Shown here: positions 1-9,375 of the stretch, piece by piece
Layout: each line of letters opens with the position of its first letter
Numbering within the stretch: the stretch's first letter is position 1
Source of the DNA: Pedobacter hartonius
GTDB lineage: Bacteria > Bacteroidota > Bacteroidia > Sphingobacteriales > Sphingobacteriaceae
Direction of reading: 5' to 3'
DNA length: 64,000 nucleotides
NCBI RefSeq assembly: GCF_900107535.1
Contig: NZ_FNRA01000004.1
Coordinates: 124,001 to 188,000, forward strand
Translations under genes and position numbers: made by a program
The notes under the pieces: generated by a model
Database searches by the model: none
Told to the model about the DNA's origin: nothing
What the model saw: only the letters and a program-made list of their open reading frames with translations

Positions 1-1068
1 TCTGATTTTTCGCTGAATGGACATCTGCTCAATACGATCAATTATTTTATCGAGCGCAAAGGAACTCTCCGTGGAAACTTTGCAATGCATTCCAATTATA
101 TCCTGGTTGATGAATTTATGGCACTGAAGAATGGCGACAATGATGACAAATCAATAGAAGTTGAATACGCGAAAGCCGAAAACCCGAAAAGCAGCGGAGT
201 AGTGATCGTTCCGAAAAATCTGGATGTTTCCTTAGAGGCCAATGCAAAAAAAGTAGAATTCAAAGGGCTGGATATTGATCAGCTTCATGGAATGGCTGCT
301 ATAAAGAATGGCCAGATCTTTTTGAAGAATACCATACTTGATATTGCGGGAAGCAGGATGAATATTGATGCGCGTTACAAAGATGAATCACCCCTAACTG
401 CCAACTTTGATGTTGCCGTTAAAGTGAAGGATTTTAATGTCCAGAGGGCTTATAAAGAAATTGCTATGGTGCGCCAACTGGCTACCTCTGCAAAGGACGT
501 GAGTGGGATCGTCTCGCTGGGTTATAAGCTGAAAGGTGATTTTGATGCCAATATGAACCCTATTTATCCTTCTTTAGAAGGTGGAGGAGTAGTAAACCTA
601 CGGGATGTAGCAGTGAAAAACATAAAAATGCTCTCTGTGATTGGTGATAATGTAGGAGCTGATGCCTTTAATAATCCCGATATGAAAGGGGTCAATATTG
701 AAACACATATTAAAGATAACCTGATCCATATTGAGGAATTTACATTTAAAGTATCCGTCCTCAGACCAACCATCAGCGGGACCACAAGTTTCAACGGATT
801 ATTGGATATTCTGGTAAAGATAGGGCTACCACCTGCTGGTTGGATCGGCGTTCCTGTGGTAGTAACAGGCACACAAGAAAAGCCTAAAATTAAAATATTC
901 AGCAGAACCGGCCAGGGAATTTTGAAAGCGCTTTACAACAGGAAAACCAATGATGTGATCCGTGAAGAGAGACGTGATCAAAAGAAATCAGGAAGGGAGC
1001 AGCGTAAGGAGAAAAGAGCCCAGGAAAAGAAAGCTAAAAAAGCGGAAGAACAAGTAAATCCAAACTGA
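1..1068 (+). CDS. AsmA-like family protein, C-terminal part (5' end outside window)
   Basis: The reading frame is open from base 1, so this is the last 355 residues of a longer protein. The visible part resembles the C-terminal region of AsmA/TamB-like proteins, which act in the periplasm or inner membrane in envelope and lipid homeostasis. It has long beta-rich repeats, then a segment around GLDILVKIGLPPAGWIG and a final phrase on values 'PKIKIFSRTGQG'. The last 40 or so residues are a highly charged Lys/Arg/Glu tail. The next gene lies about 400 bp downstream, so it is not obviously in an operon. The family call rests on overall character rather than a sharp motif. Confidence 0.65.
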   Translation, partial: SDFSLNGHLLNTINYFIERKGTLRGNFAMHSNYILVDEFMALKNGDNDDKSIEVEYAKAENPKSSGVVIVPKNLDVSLEANAKKVEFKGLDIDQLHGMAAIKNGQIFLKNTILDIAGSRMNIDARYKDESPLTANFDVAVKVKDFNVQRAYKEIAMVRQLATSAKDVSGIVSLGYKLKGDFDANMNPIYPSLEGGGVVNLRDVAVKNIKMLSVIGDNVGADAFNNPDMKGVNIETHIKDNLIHIEEFTFKVSVLRPTISGTTSFNGLLDILVKIGLPPAGWIGVPVVVTGTQEKPKIKIFSRTGQGILKALYNRKTNDVIREERRDQKKSGREQRKEKRAQEKKAKKAEEQVNPN

Positions 1069-1340
1069 CGGGTTTACGTTCATTTATACTTTTTCTACCT
1101 TTATACTGCATCAGGTCGCGGAGCAACATGATCATCTGCAGCAACTGTACGAAGGATAAGTCTAATATTCTTCAGGTTATGTCAAAATGAAATTTACCAC
1201 GCCATTTTGAAACGGTGTAGCATAGCAGTAAATGCCTTGAAATTAATTTATTGCTCTTGTTCTTGCTTTTAGCAGACTTTTCCTGACTTTTTAAAATTAG
1301 GGCACCAGTTTTGGATTGCGCTCTGCAATCAACACAAAAA

Positions 1341-1481
1341 ATGAATAATCAATTGATATTTGTGCGTATGGCTACTTTGAATGATATCAAATACATCAGT
1401 GATATTCTTCAGCGTAAAAATAAGTGCAACTGCCTTTGTACAGCTAATCCCAAATCCTATCATCATGAAAAAATTATATGA
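1341..1481 (+). pseudogene. Possible N-terminal remnant of a GNAT acetyltransferase
   Basis: A 46-codon frame begins with a phrase (VRMATLNDIKYISDIL) typical of the first strand and helix of GNAT acetyltransferases. It then loses resemblance and stops, overlapping the M20 peptidase start by 17 bases. Bacteroidota arginine clusters often carry a GNAT N-acetylglutamate synthase near an ArgE-type deacetylase, which would explain the neighbour. The match is about 20 residues, so this could be chance. The rest of the 1069-1464 interval shows nothing else I recognise. Confidence 0.25.
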
Positions 1482-2577
1482 ACAGGCAGTCTTATTGCTT
1501 GAAAAACTGATCAGTATTCGCTCTTTCAGCGGAGAAGAAAACATTGCAGCTGATGAGGTCGAAAAGTTTTTAAATGAACATTCCGTATCCTCAATCCGTA
1601 AGTTTAACAACATTTGGTGTTACAATAAATATTTCGATCAAAATAAGCCAACCATCATGCTCAATTCGCATATGGATACGGTAAAACCAAATTCGCAATA
1701 TATCAATGACCCTTTGGAACCAATAATTAAAGACGGAAAGTTATACGGCCTGGGCAGCAATGATGCTGGAGGTGCTTTAGTATCCCTTATTTCAACTTTC
1801 CTCTATTTTTACGAAAGAGAGGATCTGCCATATAACCTCTGCATTACAGTCACGGCCGAAGAAGAGAATTCCGGGAGCAAAGGGATAAGGTGTATCTTAA
1901 ACGATCTGATGCCTATTTCTTTCGCGATAGTAGGAGAACCAACCAATATGCAATTGGCTATCGCAGAAAGGGGCTCTATGGTGTTGGATTGTGTTTCAAC
2001 AGGACGATCCGGGCATGCTGCCCGGGAAGAGGGCGATAATGCTATTTATAAGGCTATAAAAGACATTCAGTGGTTCTCTACATATAAATTTCCAATAGAA
2101 TCGAATAGGCCAGACCCTGTAAAAATGACAGTTACCCAAGTCAATGGTGGTTTACAGCATAATATAGTTCCCGGAGAATGCGCTTTCACTGTCGACATAA
2201 GGTTTGATCATAGTTACAATACCAAGGAAATACTCAATACAATTAAGAACCATACATTTTGTGATACCACTTTGCGGCCCAATGTGCTGTCGCCTTCATC
2301 AATTGACGTTCTGCATCCGGTTGTGAGAACCGGTATTGCCATAGGCCGAAAGACCTATCTTTCGCCAACAAGTTCTGATCAGGGCTGGCTCCAGATGCCC
2401 TCGGTAAAATTGGGTCCCGGAGATTCAGCGCGTTCGCATACGGCCGATGAATATATTTACCTGTCAGAGATCAGTGAGGGTATTGATATTTATGTTGCTT
2501 TGCTGGAATCCATTTTCCCTTATCTTGCAAATAACCCCGAGCTGAACTTGCAGTCTTTTGAATCACAACACCACTAA
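1465..2577 (+). CDS. M20 family metallopeptidase, ArgE/acetylornithine deacetylase-like
   Basis: A 370-residue zinc hydrolase with the full M20 ligand set: His69 and Asp71 in NSHMDTV, bridging Asp100 in GSNDAGG, catalytic Glu132 and ligand Glu133 in TAEEENSG, a later GEPTN segment, and the C-terminal ligand His325 in SHTADE. The dimerisation (lid) domain sits between about residues 165 and 275. Start 1465 is chosen because MKKLYEQAVLLLEKLIS is the usual ArgE-type N terminus; the frame stays open 84 bases further upstream. ArgE-type members remove the acetyl group from N-acetylornithine, but no other arginine gene is nearby, so the substrate is uncertain. A fragment resembling its lid domain lies at 4106-4513. 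Confidence 0.85.
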   Translation: MKKLYEQAVLLLEKLISIRSFSGEENIAADEVEKFLNEHSVSSIRKFNNIWCYNKYFDQNKPTIMLNSHMDTVKPNSQYINDPLEPIIKDGKLYGLGSNDAGGALVSLISTFLYFYEREDLPYNLCITVTAEEENSGSKGIRCILNDLMPISFAIVGEPTNMQLAIAERGSMVLDCVSTGRSGHAAREEGDNAIYKAIKDIQWFSTYKFPIESNRPDPVKMTVTQVNGGLQHNIVPGECAFTVDIRFDHSYNTKEILNTIKNHTFCDTTLRPNVLSPSSIDVLHPVVRTGIAIGRKTYLSPTSSDQGWLQMPSVKLGPGDSARSHTADEYIYLSEISEGIDIYVALLESIFPYLANNPELNLQSFESQHH

Positions 2578-2598
2578 TTATTTATCAGATCACTAATT

Positions 2599-3933
2599 AT
2601 GCAAGACACTGTCCTGATTATCGATGACGAAAAGAAGATATGCAACCTCTTATCCCGAATAATTGAACTGGAAGGTTTTAAAGTTTTTCAGGCTGGTACT
2701 GGTAAGGAGGGGCTTAAACTTCTTAAAACAGAGAATATTCTGGTAGTATTGAGTGATGTAAAACTTCCTGATTTTAATGGAGTCGAGTTGGTAAAGGAAA
2801 TTAAGAAAATCCGGCCTGCTACCGAAGTGATTAATCTGACTGCTTTTGGTACCATCGCCGACGGGGTTATGGCTATGCGGAACGGCGCCTTTGACTACAT
2901 TACTAAGGGAGACGACAATGATAAGATTATTCCTTTGTTATACCGTGCTATGGAAAAAGCGAAGCTGACCGCCAGGGTTTCTGATCTTGAAAATAGGATT
3001 ACCAGGAAATATAATTTTGACTTCATCCTTGGCAAATCCAATGCCATTAAAGAAGCCGTGTCCCTTGCACAAAAAGTAGCAGCAACCAGCACAACAGTAT
3101 TGCTGTTGGGTGAAACGGGAACCGGTAAGGAGGTATTTGCACAAGCCATTCATTATGAAGGCACCAGAAGATTGAAACCTTTCGTTGCAGTGAACTGCAG
3201 TAGCTTAAATACTGACCTGTTGGAAAGCGAACTTTTTGGTTATAAAGCGGGTGCATTTACAGGCGCAATTAAAGATAAAAGGGGACTTTTAGAAGAAGCT
3301 CATGAAGGAACGATTTTTCTGGATGAAATCGGAGAAATGAGTCTTGACCTACAATCTAAACTGCTCAGGGTATTGGAAAGCCAGACATATATCAAAGTTG
3401 GAGACACGCAAACAAGTCAGGTTAATGTTAGGGTAATTGCTGCTACCAACAGGGATTTGAAAAAGGAAGCTGAAGAGGGCAGGTTCAGGCTCGATCTCTT
3501 TTACCGGCTTTCGGTGTTTTCTATTGAGCTTCCCCCACTTTCACGCCGCCGGGAAGATATACTGCCCATTGCGATGCATTATCTGGCAGAGTTCACAGCT
3601 AAAGTGAACAAGCCTGAACTCAGCATAAACAAAGAATTCTCCAGACTGCTTTCTATGCATAACTGGAAGGGTAACATCCGGGAATTGAAGAATGTAATGG
3701 AAAGAGTGGTGATCCTGGCTGATGGTAATGAAATCAGTGAAAACTTGTTGCCTTATGAATTTCATAATGAAATCCGGGGAACAGATCCACTAAATATGCA
3801 GGAAATGGAAAAACAGCACATTGTTAAAGCGTTACGTCATACCCGGGGGAATAAGACAGAAACATCCCGTTTACTTGGTATTGGACTCACTACTTTGTAC
3901 CGCAAGATCGAAGAGTATAAGATAGATATCTGA
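2599..3933 (+). CDS. Sigma-54-dependent response regulator, NtrC family (putative kdp regulator)
   Basis: A 444-residue three-domain activator. The receiver domain (about 5-115) has the acidic pair D9-D10 and phospho-acceptor Asp53 in LSDVKLPD. The AAA+ domain (about 140-375) has Walker A GETGTGKE near 171-178, the sigma-54-contacting GAFTGA loop near 218-223 and Walker B with FLDEIGEM. A Fis-type helix-turn-helix lies at about 400-442. It starts 21 bp after the M20 gene and ends about 770 bp before the first kdp-region ORF. No KdpE-type regulator is present, whereas a histidine kinase ends the kdp locus and a sigma-54-like promoter precedes it. It is therefore the likely partner of that kinase; the pairing is inferred from position. 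Confidence 0.9.
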   Translation: MQDTVLIIDDEKKICNLLSRIIELEGFKVFQAGTGKEGLKLLKTENILVVLSDVKLPDFNGVELVKEIKKIRPATEVINLTAFGTIADGVMAMRNGAFDYITKGDDNDKIIPLLYRAMEKAKLTARVSDLENRITRKYNFDFILGKSNAIKEAVSLAQKVAATSTTVLLLGETGTGKEVFAQAIHYEGTRRLKPFVAVNCSSLNTDLLESELFGYKAGAFTGAIKDKRGLLEEAHEGTIFLDEIGEMSLDLQSKLLRVLESQTYIKVGDTQTSQVNVRVIAATNRDLKKEAEEGRFRLDLFYRLSVFSIELPPLSRRREDILPIAMHYLAEFTAKVNKPELSINKEFSRLLSMHNWKGNIRELKNVMERVVILADGNEISENLLPYEFHNEIRGTDPLNMQEMEKQHIVKALRHTRGNKTETSRLLGIGLTTLYRKIEEYKIDI

Positions 3934-3954
3934 TCCACAGCCTTCTCTTTTGGT

Positions 3955-3984
3955 AAAACCCTTTCATTTAGAAAGGGTTTTTTT
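3955..3984 (+). terminator. Rho-independent terminator after the response regulator
   Basis: An 11-bp perfect stem (AAAACCCTTTC pairing with GAAAGGGTTTT) with a 5-nt ATTTA loop, merging into a run of T, 22 bp after the stop codon. Confidence 0.85.
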
Positions 3985-4105
3985 GTAAGTATTTAATTTG
4001 AGAAAAGATTTTTTCGATGTTTTCAGTGCTTTCAGAGGTGTTTTTGTAGAATAATAGCACTGCTGGCATTACAGTTGAATTTAAGTAGGTATTAAATTTA
4101 TAAAA

Positions 4106-4513
4106 ATGAAAGATCAAATGATAACAACTCATCGTATAAAGCCGCTGATTATTCTGGAATGTACCGCTTGTCCGAGACTGGCATTAGCTGAAGGTGCAGA
4201 GGGAACTAAAGCTATTTGTAGTGGTCTAACTGATATTCAGTGGTTTTCAGATTATATTTTCCCGGGAGAGCCCAGTAATTTCAGTCCGGTAACTATGGCG
4301 GTAACATCAGTACGTACAGGCAAAGATGCTAATGCTGATGAATGTTATTTTACGGTTGAGATCAGTTATGACGAAAGTTATACGACGGAAAAAGTACTGA
4401 GTACGATCAGGCGATGGACCTACTGCAAATTTACGATCAGAGAAGATACCCACTCTTCCACCGAGCCCGAAGATTATGTGAGTAGACTTGCCTCTGGCAT
4501 GTTATTTCACTGA
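4106..4513 (+). pseudogene. Degenerate M20 peptidase lid-domain fragment (relative of the 1465-2577 gene)
   Basis: The 135-residue frame aligns with the dimerisation domain of the nearby M20 peptidase. Shared phrases include DIQWFS-x-Y-x-FP, a V(T/A)MxVT segment, EC-x-FTV-x-I-x-(Y/F)D-x-SY(N/T)T and a matching E(I/V)L-(N/S)TI stretch. All zinc ligands and the catalytic Glu are absent, and the ends do not match. It looks like the leftover of a duplicated gene. A translated lid-domain-only protein cannot be excluded because the frame is still open. Confidence 0.7.
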
Positions 4514-4541
4514 AGCTGCTTTAAAAACAAATGATTCCGAT

Positions 4542-4580
4542 ATGATAAAGACCCTTCCATTATGGAAGGGTCTTTATCAT
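4542..4580. terminator. Perfect 19-bp inverted repeat, bidirectional terminator-like
   Basis: Two 19-base arms (4542-4560 and 4562-4580) are perfectly complementary around a single base. The core is AAAGACCCTTCC against GGAAGGGTCTTT. It separates the decayed M20 fragment from the kdp promoter and probably insulates the kdp operon. Confidence 0.7.
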
Positions 4581-4655
4581 TTAACAGCAAATAAGTGCGT
4601 CAATTATAATTGTAACGTATTAATAATCAATTATATGTGTTTTATAATTCTTTCG

Positions 4656-4671
4656 TGGCATTTATATTGGC
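4656..4671 (+). promoter_or_regulatory. Sigma-54-like -24/-12 promoter for the kdp locus
   Basis: TGGCA at 4656-4660 is followed by TTGG at 4667-4670. The TGG-to-TTG spacing equals that of the consensus TGGCACG-N4-TTGC; the last -12 base is G instead of C. The predicted start lies near 4681, about 18 bp before the first small ORF. Upstream, the element CAATTATA occurs at 4601-4608 (inside the 12-bp palindrome CAATTATAATTG) and again at 4628-4635. These are candidate enhancer sites for the NtrC-type regulator. Confidence 0.5.
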
Positions 4672-4698
4672 ATAAGGGTATTATAAAATAAAAAAATC

Positions 4699-4782
4699 AT
4701 GCTAACAATCGTCTTATTTCTGACCCTGCTGATCCTCTGCTGGGTCGTTTACAAATCAATCGACTGGTTCGAAAAAATCTAA
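4699..4782 (+). CDS. 27-residue single-pass membrane peptide upstream of kdpF
   Basis: The frame encodes a short hydrophobic helix (about residues 2-18) followed by YKSIDWFEKI, then stops 4 bp before kdpF. It lies between the predicted sigma-54 start site and kdpF. Its size and topology are like KdpF, but the sequence differs. My recollection is that similar peptides ending in D(W/F)FEKI precede kdpF in other Bacteroidota; I cannot check this here. It may be an additional small Kdp subunit or a leader peptide. Confidence 0.55.
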   Translation: MLTIVLFLTLLILCWVVYKSIDWFEKI

Positions 4783-4786
4783 AATT

Positions 4787-4864
4787 ATGATCGCATTATT
4801 CATTATCGCAATCGCCGTTTTCATCTACATGATCTACGTGCTGATTAAACCCGAAAAATTTTAA
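4787..4864 (+). CDS. kdpF: K+-transporting ATPase subunit KdpF
   Basis: A 25-residue peptide made of one transmembrane helix and the C-terminal motif YVLIKPEKF, characteristic of KdpF. KdpF stabilises the KdpFABC complex in the inner membrane. It sits 9 bp before kdpA, as expected. It is easily overlooked because of its length. Confidence 0.85.
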   Translation: MIALFIIAIAVFIYMIYVLIKPEKF

Positions 4865-4873
4865 TTAAACGCC

Positions 4874-6592
4874 ATGAACACAGAATTACTTGGAATTATA
4901 GCCACCTTCCTGCTTACGCTGGTGATTGCTATTCCGCTGGGTAAGTACCTCGCTAAGGTATTTGCCGGAGAAAAAGTCTGGACAGACTTTTTAAAACCTA
5001 TTGAATCCGGAATCTATAAACTTTCGGGTATCAACCCCAAAGAAGAAATGAACTGGAAGCAGCATATGAAAGCGCTGCTTACTATTAACCTGGTATGGTT
5101 GGTTTATGGATTTTTTGTCCTGATCTACCAGGATAAGTTACCGATGAATCCTGATGGAAACCCGGGAATGACTCCTGACCTTTCTTTCAACACGATCATC
5201 AGCTTCGTAGTGAACTGCGATTTGCAGCATTACTCAGGTGAAAGCGGTGTTACTTATCTCACTCAGCATGTGGTGATGATGTTTTTGATGTTTGTGAGTT
5301 GTGCAACAGGTATTGCTGCTGCTGTGGTATTCTTTAAAGCATTCAGGGATAAAACCAGCGTTAGGTTGGGTAACTTCTGGGAGTTTTTCGTAAAATCAAT
5401 TACGCGTTTGCTTTTGCCTCTATCATTAATAATGGCACTGATACTTGCTTTTAATGGTAGTCCAACAAGTTACGAAGCCAAAGACCAGTTTATCTCTTTA
5501 CAAGGTGATACGGTCAACGTATCCAGAGGGCCTGCAGCTGGTATGATTGCGATCAAACATTTGGGAACAAATGGTGGTGGATGGTTTGGCGCTAACTCGG
5601 CGCATCCGCTGGAAAATCCTAACTACGTTACCAATATGGTAGAGCTGATTGCACAAATGATTGTCCCTATTGCTATGGTGATTGCCTTCGGTATTTTCAT
5701 CAGACGTAGAAGACTGGGCTGGATTATTTTTGGTGTGATGACTATCGGTATGTTCCTGCTGCTCATCCCAACTGTAAGTTCTGAACTGGGTGGTAACCCT
5801 GCATTGGCAAAAATGGGGATCTTACAAACAACAGGGGCAATGGAAGGGAAGGAAGTCCGTTTCGGACCAGCAATATCAGCCTACTGGAGTACAGTAACAA
5901 CAATTATTTCCACAGGATCAGTGAATAACATGCATGACAGTTCAATGTCTTTAACAGGAGCATGGCAGTTACTGGGAATGATGGTCAATTCCTTTTATGG
6001 AGGTTGTGGTGTAGGAATACTGAATTATTTTATTTACCTGATTATTGCCGTGTTTATATCAGGACTGATGGTGGGAAGAACGCCGGAGTTCCTGGGGCAT
6101 AAAGTAGAGGCAAGAGAAGTAAAAATTGCTGCATTGATTACATTGCTCAGCCCCTTCCTGATCTTAGCGGGAACAGCTATTGCAAGTTTCATATTTACCA
6201 GCCATGGAGATGCGGCATGGGCCGTACAGCCCAAAAACTGGCTCAATAATCCGGGCTTTCATGGTTTCTCTGAAATGCTGTACGAGGTAACGTCTTCCAA
6301 TGCGAATAACGGATCTGGGTTTGAAGGATTGGGTGACAATAACGTCCTCTGGAATGTACTCACAGGTTTTGTAATGCTGATCGGGCGTTTCTTACCAATT
6401 ATTGGTCCGGTTGCCATTGCGGGTTTACTGGGAACGAAAAAATTCATTCCTGAATCTGCCGGTACATTAAAACCTGATACGCTGACTTTCGGTTTGATGA
6501 CCTTTGCGGTAATCGTTGTACTCAACGCACTTTCTTACTTTCCTGCACTGGCCTTAGGTCCTCTTGCAGAATATTTTACCATGCTTAAATAG
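4874..6592 (+). CDS. kdpA: Potassium-transporting ATPase subunit KdpA
   Basis: A 572-residue polytopic membrane protein, close to the family norm of about 560. KdpA is the channel-like, K+-selective subunit. The four selectivity-filter-type loops are visible: CDLQHYSGESG, GTNGGGWFGANSAHP, TGSVNNMHDSS and TSSNANNGSGFEG. The start ATG follows kdpF by 9 bp. The gene is intact and 6 bp precede kdpB, indicating one transcript. Confidence 0.98.
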   Translation: MNTELLGIIATFLLTLVIAIPLGKYLAKVFAGEKVWTDFLKPIESGIYKLSGINPKEEMNWKQHMKALLTINLVWLVYGFFVLIYQDKLPMNPDGNPGMTPDLSFNTIISFVVNCDLQHYSGESGVTYLTQHVVMMFLMFVSCATGIAAAVVFFKAFRDKTSVRLGNFWEFFVKSITRLLLPLSLIMALILAFNGSPTSYEAKDQFISLQGDTVNVSRGPAAGMIAIKHLGTNGGGWFGANSAHPLENPNYVTNMVELIAQMIVPIAMVIAFGIFIRRRRLGWIIFGVMTIGMFLLLIPTVSSELGGNPALAKMGILQTTGAMEGKEVRFGPAISAYWSTVTTIISTGSVNNMHDSSMSLTGAWQLLGMMVNSFYGGCGVGILNYFIYLIIAVFISGLMVGRTPEFLGHKVEAREVKIAALITLLSPFLILAGTAIASFIFTSHGDAAWAVQPKNWLNNPGFHGFSEMLYEVTSSNANNGSGFEGLGDNNVLWNVLTGFVMLIGRFLPIIGPVAIAGLLGTKKFIPESAGTLKPDTLTFGLMTFAVIVVLNALSYFPALALGPLAEYFTMLK

Positions 6593-6598
6593 ATTAGA

Positions 6599-8629
6599 AT
6601 GAAATCTTCATCAAATAAATTATTTGAACCTGCTTTAGTGCAAACGGCACTGAAAGAGTCTTTCATCAAGCTTGATCCACGGGTGATGATCAAAAATCCG
6701 GTGATGTTTACCGTAGAGATCGGAACAGCTGTGATGGCTTATGTTACGGTATACTCCATGAGCCATACCGGACAAGGTTCGCCCGCTTACAACTTCGTGA
6801 TCTTTTTAGTTTTATTCTTAACGGTGCTGTTTGCAAATTTCGCCGAGGCTATTGCCGAGGCAAGGGGAAAGGCACAAGCCGATTCCTTAAGAAAAACACG
6901 CGAGGAAACGCCTGCAAAAGTGATTATGCCTAACGGAGATATAGAAGTACGGTCGTCCAGTTTACTAAAAAAAGGAGATGTTTTTATCTGTGTGACCGGT
7001 GATACCATTCCAACTGATGGGGAGATCATTGAAGGAATTGCTACCATCGATGAGTCTGCCATCACAGGAGAATCGGCCCCGGTCATCAGGGAATCAGGAG
7101 GTGATAAATCCTCTGTAACCGGCGGTACAAAAGTATTGTCAGACCAGATCAAGGTACAGGTAAATACCCAGCCGGGAGAAAGTTTCCTGGATAAGATGAT
7201 CGCTTTAGTTGAAGGTGCATCCCGTCAGAAAACACCAAATGAGATTGCCCTTACGATTTTATTGGCAAGTTTTACGATAGTCTTCATTATTGTATGCGTT
7301 ACCTTAAAACCATTTGCAGATTATTCCAATACCCCCATTACCATTGCCGCATTGATCTCCCTGTTTGTATGTTTGATTCCTACAACCATCGGAGGACTGT
7401 TATCTGCCATCGGTATTGCGGGTATGGACAGGGCATTAAGGGCTAATGTGATTACCAAATCTGGTAAGGCAGTGGAAACAGCGGGTGATATCGACGTATT
7501 ATTGCTCGATAAAACTGGTACGATCACTATTGGTAACCGTAAGGCTACGAACTTTTATCCTGCTCCGGGAATTGACAGCAATACTTTTATTGAAGCCTGT
7601 GTAATGAGCTCTCTTGCAGATGAAACACCTGAAGGAAAATCGATACTGGAGTTAGCTACAGTACAGAACTTCAAAGTGATGCCGGCTCCTGAAGGATCAA
7701 CTTTCATCAAATTTACTGCTGAGACCCGTTCCAGCGGACTAGATACTTTAGATGGTAAAAGAACACGTAAAGGCGCTTTTGATTCGATCAGGAACATCGT
7801 TCTTACTGCCGGAAACCCTTTCCCTGCAGAAACAGAGGATCAGGTAAAGGCAATCTCCAATAACGGCGGTACACCACTTGTTGTGGCCGTTAATGAGAAA
7901 ACCATGGGCGTGGTTGAGTTACAGGATATTATTAAACCGGGTATCAGCGAACGTTTTGAGCGTCTTCGCAAAATGGGGGTGAAAACGGTAATGGTTACCG
8001 GTGATAACCCTTTAACTGCAAAATTTATAGCCGAAAAGGCAGGTGTGGATGATTTTATTGCCGAAGCCAAGCCTGAGGATAAAATGAATTACATCAAGGA
8101 TGAACAGGCTCTGGGTAAACTGGTAGCGATGATGGGCGACGGAACAAACGATGCGCCGGCCCTTGCACAGGCAGATGTAGGTGTAGCGATGAACAGTGGT
8201 ACACAGGCAGCAAAAGAGGCTGGTAATATGGTAGACCTCGACAATGATCCAACCAAACTGATCGAGATCGTTGAGATTGGTAAACAGTTATTGATTACAA
8301 GGGGTACGCTTACCACCTTTTCCATTGCCAACGACGTGGCCAAATACTTCGCCATTGTTCCCGCGCTGTTTATTGCTTCTATTCCTGCATTGCAAAGCCT
8401 GAACATCATGGGGTTGCATAGTCCTGAAAGTGCGATTCTTTCAGCAGTGATCTTCAATGCGATTATTATTCCGATCCTGATTCCATTGGCACTGAAAGGT
8501 GTAGAGTACAAACCGATTGGTGCCAGTGCATTACTGCGCAGGAATTTGCTGATCTACGGGCTGGGCGGTGTTATCGCGCCTTTCATTGGGATTAAAATAA
8601 TCGATTTACTGGTAGGCTTATTTGTTTAA
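6599..8629 (+). CDS. kdpB: Potassium-transporting P-type ATPase subunit KdpB
   Basis: A 676-residue P-type ATPase that drives high-affinity K+ uptake. Visible motifs are TGES of the actuator domain at 156-159, the phosphorylated Asp304 in DKTGTIT, and the hinge GDGTNDAP near 512-519. Transmembrane helices lie near residues 35-80, 215-290 and in the C-terminal 110 residues. Length matches other KdpB proteins. It is the second large gene of the kdpFABC operon. Confidence 0.98.
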   Translation: MKSSSNKLFEPALVQTALKESFIKLDPRVMIKNPVMFTVEIGTAVMAYVTVYSMSHTGQGSPAYNFVIFLVLFLTVLFANFAEAIAEARGKAQADSLRKTREETPAKVIMPNGDIEVRSSSLLKKGDVFICVTGDTIPTDGEIIEGIATIDESAITGESAPVIRESGGDKSSVTGGTKVLSDQIKVQVNTQPGESFLDKMIALVEGASRQKTPNEIALTILLASFTIVFIIVCVTLKPFADYSNTPITIAALISLFVCLIPTTIGGLLSAIGIAGMDRALRANVITKSGKAVETAGDIDVLLLDKTGTITIGNRKATNFYPAPGIDSNTFIEACVMSSLADETPEGKSILELATVQNFKVMPAPEGSTFIKFTAETRSSGLDTLDGKRTRKGAFDSIRNIVLTAGNPFPAETEDQVKAISNNGGTPLVVAVNEKTMGVVELQDIIKPGISERFERLRKMGVKTVMVTGDNPLTAKFIAEKAGVDDFIAEAKPEDKMNYIKDEQALGKLVAMMGDGTNDAPALAQADVGVAMNSGTQAAKEAGNMVDLDNDPTKLIEIVEIGKQLLITRGTLTTFSIANDVAKYFAIVPALFIASIPALQSLNIMGLHSPESAILSAVIFNAIIIPILIPLALKGVEYKPIGASALLRRNLLIYGLGGVIAPFIGIKIIDLLVGLFV

Positions 8630-8690
8630 TAATCATATAACAACCTCGATTGATAGCTGATTGAGGCGCGAATACATAATTATCAATGTC

Positions 8691-9257
8691 ATGAAAAAAT
8701 ACATCATACAATCTATACGCCTAACCGTGGTCTTAATGGTACTGCTCTGCGTTATTTACCCGCTCTTAGTAGCTTTTGCAGGAAAATTCTCTAAAGGTGA
8801 AGGTGGCGGTGAAAAGATCACTAAAAATGGCAAAGTAGTAGGCTATGCACTGATTGGCCAGTCCTTCACCAAACCTGAATATTTCTGGGGAAGGCCATCT
8901 GCCGTAGGCTACAATGCTGCCGGATCAGCCGGTTCCAATAAAGGCCCTTCAAACCCTGATTACCTGAAACAGGTGTCAGACAGGATTGATACTTTATTGA
9001 AATACAATCCTACCATTAAAAAGGCTGATATCCCTGCAGATATGGTTACCGCCTCAGGAAGCGGACTTGATCCCAATATATCTGAACAGGGCGCCATCAT
9101 CCAGATTAAACGGATTGCCGCTTACCGTAAGCTGGACGAAAAAAAGGTAGCTGAACTGGTAGTTGAAAACACCCAAGGGCCATTGTTGGGTCTATTTGGA
9201 CCATCATCGGTGAACGTTTTAAAACTCAATCTTGCGCTGGACGAATTAAAGAAATAA
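8691..9257 (+). CDS. kdpC: Potassium-transporting ATPase subunit KdpC
   Basis: A 188-residue protein with one N-terminal transmembrane helix (about 8-26) and a periplasmic domain. It has the KdpC signatures GQSFTKPEYFWGRPSA and the GSGLDPNIS segment. KdpC assists K+ loading in the KdpFABC complex. Start 8691 is preferred because MKKYIIQ directly precedes the helix; a TTG at 8661 would add ten residues. It lies 61 bp after kdpB. Confidence 0.97.
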   Translation: MKKYIIQSIRLTVVLMVLLCVIYPLLVAFAGKFSKGEGGGEKITKNGKVVGYALIGQSFTKPEYFWGRPSAVGYNAAGSAGSNKGPSNPDYLKQVSDRIDTLLKYNPTIKKADIPADMVTASGSGLDPNISEQGAIIQIKRIAAYRKLDEKKVAELVVENTQGPLLGLFGPSSVNVLKLNLALDELKK

Positions 9258-9282
9258 TCAATAACACAAGTCATTCCGCCAC

Positions 9283-9326
9283 GCTGCCTGATCCATATGC
9301 GTTTGCCAACTCTAGGAACAGGCAGC
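9283..9326 (+). other. Intercistronic hairpin between kdpC and the porin gene
   Basis: GCTGCCTG (9283-9290) pairs with CAGGCAGC (9319-9326) around a 28-nt loop. There is no T run, so it is more likely a processing or attenuation structure than a terminator. Confidence 0.35.
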
Positions 9327-9375
9327 TTTAAGGAAATCGGAATCTTATTTAACAAAAAATAATACCATAAATATA

